From contig NZ_CAKPUG010000001.1 of NCBI RefSeq assembly GCF_934191625.1, forward strand, positions 682,001-746,000: a stretch of 64,000 nucleotides of DNA. Reading direction: 5' to 3'. Source of the stretch: an uncultured Lactococcus sp. (GTDB lineage: Bacteria; Bacillota; Bacilli; Lactobacillales; Streptococcaceae). A program made the position numbers and the translations under genes. This document shows, in pieces, positions 36,927-46,862 of the stretch (positions are counted from its first letter, which is position 1; every line of letters begins with the position of its first letter). The notes below the pieces were generated by a model, which searched no databases, was not told the origin of the DNA, and worked only from the letters and a program-made list of their open reading frames with translations.

Positions 36927-37751
36927 AAGAGTGAAAATAGTAATATGAGAAAAAAGCTTACCCCTCTGGCAACCATGCTTGTTGCTGGAATTTTTACTGC
37001 TCTGGTCTTTGCTTTTGGTAACCTGAGATATCAGGTTCCGGAGATGGCAGCGACACATGAAAAAGAAGAAACGGTGGTTGTTAATAAATCATTAAGTAAT
37101 GACGATGTTGATTTGAACCGATTTGTAGTAGATATTTCTGCATGGCAACGACCTGAGGATATAGACTACAACTTGATGAGTCAAGAAGTCATAGGCGCTG
37201 TTGTACGCGTACAGACAGGAAAGTCAAGTAAAGATAACGCTGCTGCTTATAAGAGTGGTGAAGATCGCCAATTTAAAACACACATGACTGAGTTGCAAAA
37301 AAGAGGAGTCCCTGTTGCAGTGTATGCTTATGTAAATGGAAAAAATGTTGAGGAAATGAAAGAGCAAGCACGTCTTTTTTATGAGCGTGCGCATCCTTTC
37401 AAACCCACATATTATTGGCTTGACATAGAGGAAGTCAGCATGGATAATATGAGCGAGGGTGTTGATGCTTTTCGTGAGGAGCTCAAGAGTTTAGGGGCCA
37501 AAAATATAGGGATTTATGCACAAGACTGGTTTTTGAATGACCATGAGATCGATTCTAGCCATTTTAGTTCAATTTGGATGGCAGATTATGGTCGGAATAC
37601 TGGTATGTGGGATACTTCTCCTAAAACGGACTTGAACTATGATATGCATCAGTTCACAGACCGCGGACAATTGTCGAGCTATGGCGGACATTTAGACTTA
37701 AACATGATTCGTACGCAAGAGCAGTATGACAAACTTTTTAGAAATCCCTAG
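36924..37751 (+). CDS. GH25 family muramidase (lysozyme), membrane-anchored
   Basis: 275-aa glycoside hydrolase family 25 protein cleaving the MurNAc-GlcNAc bond of peptidoglycan. An N-terminal signal anchor spans about residues 13-32, with no clear cleavage site. Catalytic-region motifs are VVDISAWQRPEDIDY, YYWLDIEEV and NIGIYAQDWFL, and the C-terminus ends at LDLNMIRTQEQYDKLF. No wall-binding repeats are present. The first ATG has no ribosome site and abuts a -10 element; an internal ATG at 36945 (MRKKLTPL) also lacks one. An EndA-like nuclease gene follows 111 bp later. Confidence 0.9.
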   Translation: MKSENSNMRKKLTPLATMLVAGIFTALVFAFGNLRYQVPEMAATHEKEETVVVNKSLSNDDVDLNRFVVDISAWQRPEDIDYNLMSQEVIGAVVRVQTGKSSKDNAAAYKSGEDRQFKTHMTELQKRGVPVAVYAYVNGKNVEEMKEQARLFYERAHPFKPTYYWLDIEEVSMDNMSEGVDAFREELKSLGAKNIGIYAQDWFLNDHEIDSSHFSSIWMADYGRNTGMWDTSPKTDLNYDMHQFTDRGQLSSYGGHLDLNMIRTQEQYDKLFRNP

Positions 37752-37862
37752 TTTAATAAGGGGACGTAGCAGTAGACGAAAGTCTATTTTCTTTATGTTG
37801 TTTTTGAGACAAGAAGAAATAAATACAATTAAACAAACCGTAAGATAAAAGTAGGAGTGAAG

Positions 37863-38756
37863 ATGTCAAAGAAAAAACAAACAGGTTTGAAAGCAGGGGC
37901 TGGTATTCTAGGAACAATTGTTGTTCTTGGTTTAGGGTTTCTGAAGTCAAATCCCGAACTACTTTCGACAGTTACAGGAACACCATCACTAAATCAGCCC
38001 GCTCAAAGCCAGCAGCTTAAGAATTTTAGCAAGGTTGATTATGGCAGTGTCAAAGACAAAGTACCCACCCAGTCTCTAGCACAATCAGTTTTGACACCTT
38101 CGATTAAAAAGAATCTTAAAGACGCAGTAACTTACAATGGTACAGGAGCTTTCATTGTAAATGATAATAAAACCGATTTGGATGCAAAAGTTAATAGTGC
38201 ACCTTATGTCCAATTGGCAAAGCAGGATAGCTTAGGACGCCCCAGACTTGCCAATGCGCTCCTTAATAAAACGAGTCGTCAGTACAAAAACCGTTCAGAA
38301 ACAACGGGAGCAGATGGTAAATCTAACAGTGCGAAAATAAATCCTGTGGGTTGGAAACAACTCATGATTCCTTCTGGCTCCTACAGTACACTCTATAACC
38401 GTGGACATTCTATTGGCTACGCCCTAGCGGGAAATATTAAGGGCTTTGATGCCTCTGAAGCAAACCCACAAAATATCAGTACACAAACCGCTTGGGCTAA
38501 TCAAGCAAGTAACGGAAATGAGGAAAATACCGGACAAAACTATTATGAAGGTTTAGTGCGTAAAGCACTTGATAAGAATAAAACAGTTCGTTATCGCGTA
38601 GAACCTTTGTATGATGGGGATGACCTTGTTCCTTCAGGTACCCATATGGAAGCTAAGTCGAAAGATGGAAGCTTAGAGTTTAATGTTTTCATACCAAATG
38701 TACAGCCTGGCATCCAAATTGATTATGCTTCAGGCAAGGGAACTATGTTGCAATAG
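37863..38756 (+). CDS. endA: EndA-like DNA/RNA non-specific endonuclease, membrane-anchored
   Basis: 297-aa beta-beta-alpha-metal nuclease with one N-terminal transmembrane anchor (about residues 10-28). Active-site motif NRGHSIGYALAG replaces the DRGH of pneumococcal EndA (Asp to Asn at the first position, catalytic His kept). The stretches FDASEANPQNISTQTAWANQA, GQNYYEGLVRKALD and LEFNVFIPNVQPG follow EndA closely. In pneumococcus EndA makes single strands for competence uptake; a similar role here is inference. The ATG at 37863 has GGAG 5 nt upstream. It is bounded by a 16-bp terminator. Confidence 0.9.
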   Translation: MSKKKQTGLKAGAGILGTIVVLGLGFLKSNPELLSTVTGTPSLNQPAQSQQLKNFSKVDYGSVKDKVPTQSLAQSVLTPSIKKNLKDAVTYNGTGAFIVNDNKTDLDAKVNSAPYVQLAKQDSLGRPRLANALLNKTSRQYKNRSETTGADGKSNSAKINPVGWKQLMIPSGSYSTLYNRGHSIGYALAGNIKGFDASEANPQNISTQTAWANQASNGNEENTGQNYYEGLVRKALDKNKTVRYRVEPLYDGDDLVPSGTHMEAKSKDGSLEFNVFIPNVQPGIQIDYASGKGTMLQ

Positions 38757-38783
38757 AAGAATAGAGTTGCATTTGAATAAAAT

Positions 38784-38823
38784 AAAAAACGTAGAAACAG
38801 AGTTTATGTTTCTACGTTTTTTT
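38784..38823. terminator. Bidirectional terminator between endA and GH73 gene
   Basis: Perfect 16-bp stem AAAAAACGTAGAAACA with TGTTTCTACGTTTTTT, 7-nt loop. A and T runs on both sides fit both converging genes. Confidence 0.92.
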
Positions 38824-38841
38824 ACTTTTTGAAAAGCAAAA

Positions 38842-39480
38842 CTAAATCTTATCGTATTGATCTAGACCGTAGCTTTCAATCATTTGAATGAGCTTCTCGG
38901 TATAAGCAGGGTCAGTGGCGTAACCAGAGCTTTGCACGGCTTTAGCAGCTTCTTTGTAGTTTTTAGCGGCTAAAACACTTGCATATTGTTTAGGATTCCA
39001 TGTGGTTCCTTTAGTAAAGAGAGAGGCATGTCCTTCAACAGATTCTTTCCAGCCATCATAAACGCGAAACTGCGCTTTTACAGTCACCCATTTATCATTT
39101 TCAAATTCTTTGGTTTCTAAAGTTACTGTTGGGACGTTTCCATAAGCTTTGATACCAAAAAGATTATAATATTTAGCTGCAAGCCCACTTTGTCCAAAAT
39201 TACTTTCCAAAGCAGCTTGAGCCAAGGTTAGTGAAGCCAGAACGTGGTACTTTTCTTGAGATTCTTGTGCATACGGAGCTATGGTGCGAATGAAGTTATA
39301 TTCTATAATTGTTTCAACTTGGTTGGCAAGCTCGGTGTCATTACGATTATCACTAGTTTGGATAACTTTGAAATTCAGGAGATTTGCTGCAACAAAGAGA
39401 AAAATCAAAAGCTGCAATAGAATGCGAAAGATACTTAGAATTTTAGAAGTAGTCTTTCGACGCTTTTTATCATATGTCAT
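38842..39480 (-). CDS. GH73 family N-acetylglucosaminidase, membrane-anchored
   Basis: 212-aa peptidoglycan hydrolase of the glucosaminidase family (GH73, LytG/AcmB-like). After a short basic start (MTYDKKRRKTTSK) a hydrophobic anchor spans about residues 17-37. The catalytic domain has LAQAALESNFGQSGLA with the likely catalytic glutamate, YYNLFGIKAY and YAT-DPAYTEKL. I start it at the ATG at 39480, because a TATACT -10 lies only 6 nt upstream; a longer in-frame ATG at 39570 would begin upstream of this promoter. It converges on endA. Confidence 0.88.
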   Translation of the reverse strand: MTYDKKRRKTTSKILSIFRILLQLLIFLFVAANLLNFKVIQTSDNRNDTELANQVETIIEYNFIRTIAPYAQESQEKYHVLASLTLAQAALESNFGQSGLAAKYYNLFGIKAYGNVPTVTLETKEFENDKWVTVKAQFRVYDGWKESVEGHASLFTKGTTWNPKQYASVLAAKNYKEAAKAVQSSGYATDPAYTEKLIQMIESYGLDQYDKI

Positions 39481-39495
39481 GAAACTAGTATAACA
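39478..39495 (-). promoter_or_regulatory. GH73 gene promoter abutting the start codon (possible leaderless mRNA)
   Basis: Minus strand TGTTATACT (-10 at 39492-39487) ends 6 nt before the ATG at 39480; a partial -35 TCCACA lies 17 bp upstream. No Shine-Dalgarno is present. Confidence 0.5.
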
Positions 39496-39574
39496 AAAAA
39501 GAATGAATTTGTGGATAGGTTCAAAAATATTGAGTGATGAAAAAATAGCAGTTCTTAAGTTTCTGTACACAAAT

Positions 39575-39603
39575 AAAAAGCTTTCATTTCTGAAAACTTT
39601 TTA
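39575..39603 (-). terminator. Terminator of the yitT-like gene
   Basis: 12-bp stem on the minus strand, AAAAAGTTTTCA with TGAAAGCTTTTT (one G-U pair), loop GAAA, beginning within the stop codon. Confidence 0.8.
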
Positions 39604-40293
39604 TTTTCTATTTCTCTCTTTAATCGCTTGGATTCCAAACTGGGGCAGACGAATGTATGAGAGCCGTTGCAAAACTTCTTGCCGATAATCTGCACGTCCA
39701 ACTATCAAAGTGATTTTACTAAAGAGATAACAAGATAATAAGGTCACAGCAAAGTTTGGTAGGGTAAGATATGTGAGAAGAGAAAGACTTAAGACGATAA
39801 CGTCACCCCCGAATAAAACTTTGTCCACTTTGAAGCTCCATTTTTCCTCTAAAATTCGTCCTAAAAGAAGGGTACCTCCAAAAGTTCCTTCAGAGATAAT
39901 GACTAAGCCAGCAGCTGTTCCTGAGAGCATTCCGTCAAAAATACCGGCAAAGACGATATTAGAAAACTGGATCCCAGTAATCCCGATTGCTTCGTAAATA
40001 ATCATCCAGATACTCATAGCAGCTGCGCCAGGAATACTAAGAAGAAGCTCACGTGAAGATAAGTATTTACGGCCAAAAGTAAAGAGAGGCACATTAACGA
40101 GGAAAAAAGTTAAAGCTGGATTAATGCCAAAGACAAAGTCCATCAATACAGAAAAGCCAGCAACGCCATTGCTGGCTAGTCGGTTGGGGATGACGAAAAG
40201 CTGTACAGATAGGACATATAGTCCTACGCCGATAAGTAGTATCAGTAAATCCCGCATAAAATATTTATCTATTTTCACGCCTAAAAGTGTCAT
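39601..40293 (-). CDS. YitT family membrane protein (short form)
   Basis: 230-aa protein of the YitT/DUF161 family, with five or six hydrophobic helices and the family pattern VIPNRLASNGVAGFS near residue 36 and GTFGGTLLLGRILEEK near residue 135. Most family members have about 280-290 residues and end in a cytoplasmic DUF2179 domain; this one stops after the membrane part. Function of the family is not established. AAGGAG precedes the ATG. The leader is unusually long (about 150-200 nt). Confidence 0.85.
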   Translation of the reverse strand: MTLLGVKIDKYFMRDLLILLIGVGLYVLSVQLFVIPNRLASNGVAGFSVLMDFVFGINPALTFFLVNVPLFTFGRKYLSSRELLLSIPGAAAMSIWMIIYEAIGITGIQFSNIVFAGIFDGMLSGTAAGLVIISEGTFGGTLLLGRILEEKWSFKVDKVLFGGDVIVLSLSLLTYLTLPNFAVTLLSCYLFSKITLIVGRADYRQEVLQRLSYIRLPQFGIQAIKERNRK

Positions 40294-40569
40294 AAGTTCT
40301 CCTTAACAGTTCATTATTTCTAGGATATCCTTAAAGCTTTGAATAAATAATTTCGTATCTTTGTAATTGCTTTAAAGGAGCCTACATTTATCAGTGTTGT
40401 AACTATTATTATTACATTTAAAACTTAATTAAACCTTGTTTAAGGTCAAAATCACTATTATATTATAGTAAATACACAAAAATTCAGATAAATATAGAAA
40501 AATAAACTAAATCATTAAAAAAGCAGACTTTTTTAGTCTTAGTTAAGAAGACGAATGTATAATAGAATT

Positions 40570-40630
40570 ATTCCAAATAATACTCTTTTTTGTAACATCT
40601 TTAGTCCTCACGTTTAGTGAGGACTTTTTA
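40570..40630 (+). ncRNA. Candidate small RNA or attenuated leader
   Basis: A TATAAT at 40558-40563 would start a transcript near 40570 that ends at a perfect 9-bp hairpin with T-run at 40603-40630, giving about 60 nt. The -35 is weak. It may be an independent RNA or an attenuator ahead of the gene at 40696. No family is recognised. Confidence 0.3.
40603..40630 (+). terminator. Terminator hairpin upstream of amidinotransferase gene
   Basis: AGTCCTCAC, loop GTTTA, GTGAGGACT, then TTTTT. There is no plus-strand gene upstream for it to terminate. Confidence 0.8.
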
Positions 40631-40695
40631 AAATTGTAAAATGTTATAATATAAGAATTGATAAAAATTTAAGCTTTCAAAAGGAGGAAATAGTT

Positions 40696-41679
40696 TTGAG
40701 TAATCTAAATAAAATAGGTGTTACAAGTGAGTTCGCGCCACTGAAACGCGTAGTTTTAACACAATCTGAATTTATCTTACCTCACGAGGAACATACCAAT
40801 GATGATGGCTCCTTCCTTGAAAACGATGTTCTCGATATGTTTAACAATAAAGACACCAGTGGAAAAAATTATGCAGAAGTATTCCCCGAAAGACAAAGTC
40901 AGTGGGTAGAAGAACGTGCAAATCTACAAGCTTTGTTAGAAAAATATGATATTGAAGTTTTGCGTCCGCGCCTTCTCACGGATTATGAGAAAAATCAAGG
41001 AAAAGTCTATGGGGCTGCAAACTTTTTTGTACGTGACCCTTTCTTTACGATTGGCGACTCTTTAATTGAAGGTTCCATGCGTTTCTTTCATCGTCGTAAT
41101 GAAGTTTTACCTGTCAGAGACTTACTCACAGAGCAGGCATATTCTAGTGAAGCCTTTTATGTCTCCCTACCAATGGCCGATACTTCGCAAGGAGAAAAGG
41201 ATGAAAGCGGCCCTTTCTTAGAAGGTGGCGATATCCTCGTTTTAGGAAAAACAGTATTTGTGGGAAATTCAGGTAAAGCGAGCAATCATAACGGCTATTT
41301 ATGGCTGAAAGCTTATTTAGCACATTGGGACTATGAGGTGATTGAGGTCAAGCTTCAACATGATGTTTTGCATCTCGATTGCGCTCTAAGCTTGGTTAGA
41401 GATGGTTTAATGATTATCTGTGAAGAAGCCTTTTTAGCCGGTATACCGGAACAGCTTAAAAATTGGGACAGAATAAATGTTCCTTTTGAAGATATTGCAA
41501 AGCTAGCCATAAATGGTCTACCCATAAATGATGAAGTATATATCTTAGATTCAGAATTTAAATACATTGGTGAAGCTCTTGAAGCACGGGGAATCCATCC
41601 GGAATACCTTGATTTTAAAGTATCTCGGAGTTTAGGAGGCTCATTTAGATGTAGCACCCAACCTTTACTTCGAAAATAA
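40696..41679 (+). CDS. Amidinotransferase / dimethylarginine dimethylaminohydrolase-fold protein
   Basis: 327-aa member of the guanidino-group modifying superfamily. FLEGGDILVLGKT, HDVLHLDCALSLV (catalytic His region) and the C-terminal cysteine C319 in GGSFRCSTQPL form the expected catalytic set. It could hydrolyse arginine or a methylated or other guanidino compound; it is shorter than arginine deiminase ArcA and lacks its sequence wording. It starts at a TTG 8 nt after AAAGGAGG. No arc genes are nearby, and a HAD phosphatase gene with its own promoter follows. Confidence 0.8.
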   Translation: MSNLNKIGVTSEFAPLKRVVLTQSEFILPHEEHTNDDGSFLENDVLDMFNNKDTSGKNYAEVFPERQSQWVEERANLQALLEKYDIEVLRPRLLTDYEKNQGKVYGAANFFVRDPFFTIGDSLIEGSMRFFHRRNEVLPVRDLLTEQAYSSEAFYVSLPMADTSQGEKDESGPFLEGGDILVLGKTVFVGNSGKASNHNGYLWLKAYLAHWDYEVIEVKLQHDVLHLDCALSLVRDGLMIICEEAFLAGIPEQLKNWDRINVPFEDIAKLAINGLPINDEVYILDSEFKYIGEALEARGIHPEYLDFKVSRSLGGSFRCSTQPLLRK

Positions 41680-41717
41680 GAATTATAAGTTTAAAACAGA
41701 AAGCCAGCCCTTGGCTG

Positions 41718-41735
41718 TGATATAATTATCAAATG
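41718..41735 (+). promoter_or_regulatory. HAD gene promoter abutting the start codon (possible leaderless mRNA)
   Basis: TGATATAAT, with TATAAT at 41721-41726, ends 6 nt before the ATG at 41733. No Shine-Dalgarno is present. Confidence 0.5.
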
Positions 41736-42332
41736 AACTACGAAAACTATATCTGGGATTTAGGTGGCACCTTACTAAATAATTATGAAAATTCTAGTCA
41801 TGCTTTTGCTGCGGCCCTTTGGCAAAAGGAAGAACGAGTAGTTTTGCATGACGATGTCTATGCAGCACTCAAAGTTTCTACAGCTCATGCTGTGGAGCAA
41901 TATGCGAGTCATATACCATACTTTCTGGAAACTTATCGAAAACTGGAAGCAGAAGCTTTGGTTAAGCCAATTTTGTTTGAAGGAGCAGCGGAGCTTTTGA
42001 GCACTCTTGTAAACCAGAACTGTAAGAATTTTATGATTTCTCATAGAGATAAGCAGGTACTTGACATTCTTGAGGCGGCCCATATTTCTCAGTATTTTAC
42101 TGAAATTGTTACGGCAGATAATGGTTTCCCTCGTAAGCCAGCCCCAGATTCAATAAATTATTTAGTACAAAAATATAAATTAGACCCCAAGAAGACGGTG
42201 ATGGTTGGTGATCGTCCATTGGATATTGAAGCCGGTCGTGCAGCGGGCATTGCTACTATTTTCTTTGATAGTCAACAGGAGTATCCTAAGGCGACTAGAA
42301 ACATCAAAAAATTATCAGATATTATGGAGTAA
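41733..42332 (+). CDS. HAD-superfamily hydrolase, phosphoglycolate phosphatase-like
   Basis: 199-aa haloacid dehalogenase-type phosphatase (subclass IA). Motif I is IWDLGGTLLN, where the usual first Asp-x-Asp reads D-L-G, so the second, acid-base aspartate is replaced by glycine. Motif II is FMISHRD, and motifs III/IV are KPAPDSINYLVQKY and MVGDRPLDIEAGRAAGI. The D-x-G form also occurs in other lactic acid bacterial HADs; its activity is uncertain. The ATG abuts the -10 element. It is followed by the YwaF-like gene after 11 bp. Confidence 0.82.
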   Translation: MNYENYIWDLGGTLLNNYENSSHAFAAALWQKEERVVLHDDVYAALKVSTAHAVEQYASHIPYFLETYRKLEAEALVKPILFEGAAELLSTLVNQNCKNFMISHRDKQVLDILEAAHISQYFTEIVTADNGFPRKPAPDSINYLVQKYKLDPKKTVMVGDRPLDIEAGRAAGIATIFFDSQQEYPKATRNIKKLSDIME

Positions 42333-42343
42333 ACTGAACCACA

Positions 42344-43078
42344 ATGAATACTTTTCTTATATCTAATGAAAAAGCAGTTGGACCAGGTTTTGGGCTTTTC
42401 AGTACAGATCACTTTTTTGCCCTTGCTGTTCTCGCACTGATTAGTTTAGGCTTGATTCGTACTTACCTAAGCGCAAATGACGAGAAGCGAAAATTATTAC
42501 GGTTACTTGTTGCATCGTTTACCTTGCTACTTGAAATCATTAGAGATATTATTTTAGTTATGACCAATCAATTCTTGTATGCAGACTTGCCTTTTCAATT
42601 ATGTGGGCTGGGCATATTCATTATTGTATTTGATTCGATGCGCTCGAATAAAACGAGTCGCGAGCTTTTGTATAGTTTAACTTTACCAGGAGCTTTTTTT
42701 GCGCTAGTGACTCCAAACTGGGTAACCAATGCCTTTATAAACGTCTTTGTATGGCAGAGTTTCTTGATTCATTGCTTACTCATATCCTATGTATTAATGC
42801 GTTTGATTGCCGGTGATTTTATCCCACAATGGCGTGAGCTCTGGCGTTCTGCAGCTTTTTTAGCAGTTGTCGTGCCTATCTGTTCAGTCTTTAATCAAGT
42901 CTGGAATCAAAATTTTTTCTTCTTAAGAACACCAGTTCCAGGTAGTCCACTTGAACCTATATATAATGTATTTGGATCTAATTATATCTTGGGATTGATC
43001 TTTATTGTTCTAATTTTTTGGTTGATTATTTATCTTCCTTGGACATGGAAAAAATCACCGAAAGTTCGTATGAACTAA
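42344..43078 (+). CDS. TIGR02206/YwaF family membrane protein
   Basis: 244-aa polytopic protein with about seven helices. The family pieces LPFQLCGLGIFI and NFFFLRTPVPGSPL are visible. The role of this family is unknown. It is co-transcribed with the HAD gene upstream; gyrB follows with its own promoter. Confidence 0.75.
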   Translation: MNTFLISNEKAVGPGFGLFSTDHFFALAVLALISLGLIRTYLSANDEKRKLLRLLVASFTLLLEIIRDIILVMTNQFLYADLPFQLCGLGIFIIVFDSMRSNKTSRELLYSLTLPGAFFALVTPNWVTNAFINVFVWQSFLIHCLLISYVLMRLIAGDFIPQWRELWRSAAFLAVVVPICSVFNQVWNQNFFFLRTPVPGSPLEPIYNVFGSNYILGLIFIVLIFWLIIYLPWTWKKSPKVRMN

Positions 43079-43183
43079 GAAAATATTCTAAATATATTAA
43101 AAAAGGAAAGTAGCATAAAGCTGCTTTTTTTCTGAAGATATTAGGGGTAAGTAAAAGCTTTTATGGTTCGCAGTATATAGTAA

Positions 43184-45199
<2,016 letters not shown>

Positions 45200-45206
45200 T
45201 AACTTA

Positions 45207-45232
45207 AAAACCCTTGTATTTACAAGGGTTTT
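45207..45232 (+). terminator. Terminator after gyrB
   Basis: AAAACCCTTGTA, loop TT, TACAAGGGTTTT. Confidence 0.85.
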
Positions 45233-45672
45233 GTTGTGCCGTTTTTCTTGTTTTATTAAAAAGAGACAAGTAGCTTAATTACTCTTTATTAATGTATTTG
45301 AAGGGGATTAAGTCAAAAAATTGACAATGAAGAATAAGCACTGGTTTTAACTTATTTTTACACGTGTACTTGTTCTTCAAATAAATAATAAGGTAAGAAA
45401 CAACTGAATTAAAGTGTGAAAAACGTGTAAAGAATTAGTAAAAGAAAAAGGCAGGCTTTCTTCAAGTGAAATAACTTAGGAATCTAGTTCGCTTTTTAAC
45501 AGTTGAGAAGTTCTGATGTTCCATCTGAAATCAATTACTCACATGTGTTTTATATGTCGAAAATTTCAATATAGTGAAATTTCCGCTGGCGCTTTCATTT
45601 TTTTAATTTTTACACTAAAATTAAGATGTATCAATTTTTAATGAGGAAATAGGAAGGAACTTAACAATAGGT
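45233..45672. other. AT-rich intergenic region before the acyltransferase gene
   Basis: About 440 bp without a credible gene. It contains a perfect inverted repeat AAATTTCA (45561-45568) with TGAAATTT (45575-45582), then TGGCGCTTTCATT, whose reverse complement matches the left half of a cre site. A TAAAAT near 45613 may be the -10 for the next gene. Confidence 0.5.
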
Positions 45673-46797
45673 ATGTCAAGTCCAAAAAGAATAATAAACT
45701 TTGATCTGCTAAGAATATTAACAATGTTTCTAGTTGTAGTTGTACACATGTCATATTATTTTAGCGATATAAGGGGAATACGTGTCTCGGCTCTTATATT
45801 TACTTTTGCAATTATTTGTGATCCAATTTTTTTCTTTTTATCTGGTTATTTTTCAATAGTAAAGATAAAAACGAGTTTAAAAGAATATTACTGTAAGAAA
45901 ATCGCTACAATTATATTGCCATTAGTAGTTTACTCAATTTTACTTTATTTATATAGTCAGCGTATGGCAAATTTAAGTATTAGCAGCTATCTTTCATCAA
46001 CTATCTCACGGGTTTCGCATGGATGGTGGTTTATTCCTACGCTAATACCATTCTTAATAATTGCACCTTTTCTTTACACTTCATTTAATGCTTTGACAGA
46101 CCGTCAAGTCCTTTTAATTTCAAAGATTGTTTTTTATACTTTTTCTTGGGGAATAATATCAGGCACGATTTTATGGATTGCACAGACGAATAATATATTA
46201 GAATTAACAAATATCTTTAAAATACTCACGCGAGTTTTACCCACATGGGTTATACCAGGTTCTGGTTATTTTATATTCTTTTGTTTTGGTTATTTCTATA
46301 AAAGGTTAAATTTAATATTAACAGATGTTCAGAAGAAAAAATTGTTTATTATTGGTTTAGTAGCATGGGTATTGGATATAATTTGTGCTTATTTTAAAAT
46401 AAATAGAGTGGATCCTAGCTATTTTTGGATATTTAATACAATCGCAGTTTTTATTTTCTTTAATAAAATAAATATACCTCATTCATTTTATAATAATATT
46501 ATCTTATGGATTTCGAAACGTACATATTCTATCTACCTTCTCCAGTTTACAACAATTTATATTTTAACTCAGTTAATATATACTAAGAAAGTTCTAGGTG
46601 ATGTTAATGCTATGCATTTTTATTTTAGAATCCCAATTTGGATATTAACAACAATTAGTGCGTTTCTCTTTGCTTTGATTTTTGCAGCTATTTTTGATTA
46701 TTTATTGCTTAAACCTATTCAAAAATTATTCATGAAGTTTGTAGCTTATGCATTGAGGAAAAAGCCCAGTGATGACTTGTTGCACTCTCGCAATTAG
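45673..46797 (+). CDS. Membrane-bound acyltransferase (family 3, OafA/WecH-like)
   Basis: 374-aa protein with about ten transmembrane helices. The family 3 features are an early R/D near FDLLRI and the conserved histidine in VVVVHMSYYF, then PIFFFLSGYF. Relatives acetylate sugars of exopolysaccharide, peptidoglycan or teichoic acids. The gene is more AT-rich than its neighbours, and its ribosome site (AGGAAGGAA) is about 13 nt from the ATG. It converges with a glycosyltransferase-like gene over a shared terminator. Confidence 0.8.
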   Translation: MSSPKRIINFDLLRILTMFLVVVVHMSYYFSDIRGIRVSALIFTFAIICDPIFFFLSGYFSIVKIKTSLKEYYCKKIATIILPLVVYSILLYLYSQRMANLSISSYLSSTISRVSHGWWFIPTLIPFLIIAPFLYTSFNALTDRQVLLISKIVFYTFSWGIISGTILWIAQTNNILELTNIFKILTRVLPTWVIPGSGYFIFFCFGYFYKRLNLILTDVQKKKLFIIGLVAWVLDIICAYFKINRVDPSYFWIFNTIAVFIFFNKINIPHSFYNNIILWISKRTYSIYLLQFTTIYILTQLIYTKKVLGDVNAMHFYFRIPIWILTTISAFLFALIFAAIFDYLLLKPIQKLFMKFVAYALRKKPSDDLLHSRN

Positions 46798-46832
46798 TGT
46801 AAGGATGATCACGAATTTAACAGATACTTATA

Positions 46833-46862
46833 AAAAAAGCACTCAATAGAGTGCTTTTTTCA
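46833..46862. terminator. Shared bidirectional terminator
   Basis: AAAAAAGCACTC, loop AATA, GAGTGCTTTTTT. Serves both converging genes; the stop codon of the minus-strand gene lies inside the stem. Confidence 0.88.

Larger units (their letters stand above)
40294..40695. other. AT-rich 400-bp intergenic region between yitT and the amidinotransferase gene
   Basis: Leftward it holds the yitT leader, with a near-perfect inverted repeat TCCTTAAAGC (40328-40337) and GCTTTAAAGGA (40369-40379) and a probable -10 near 40455. Rightward it has a TATAAT at 40558-40563, a terminator hairpin at 40603-40630, then the TGTTATAAT promoter (40642-40650) of the next gene. I see no open frame with a ribosome site. 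Confidence 0.6.

Noticed and set aside
40603..40630. Guanidine-II (mini-ykkC) riboswitch before the amidinotransferase gene
   Set aside because: Only one hairpin is present and its loop is GTTTA, not the ACGR loop pair the motif requires.
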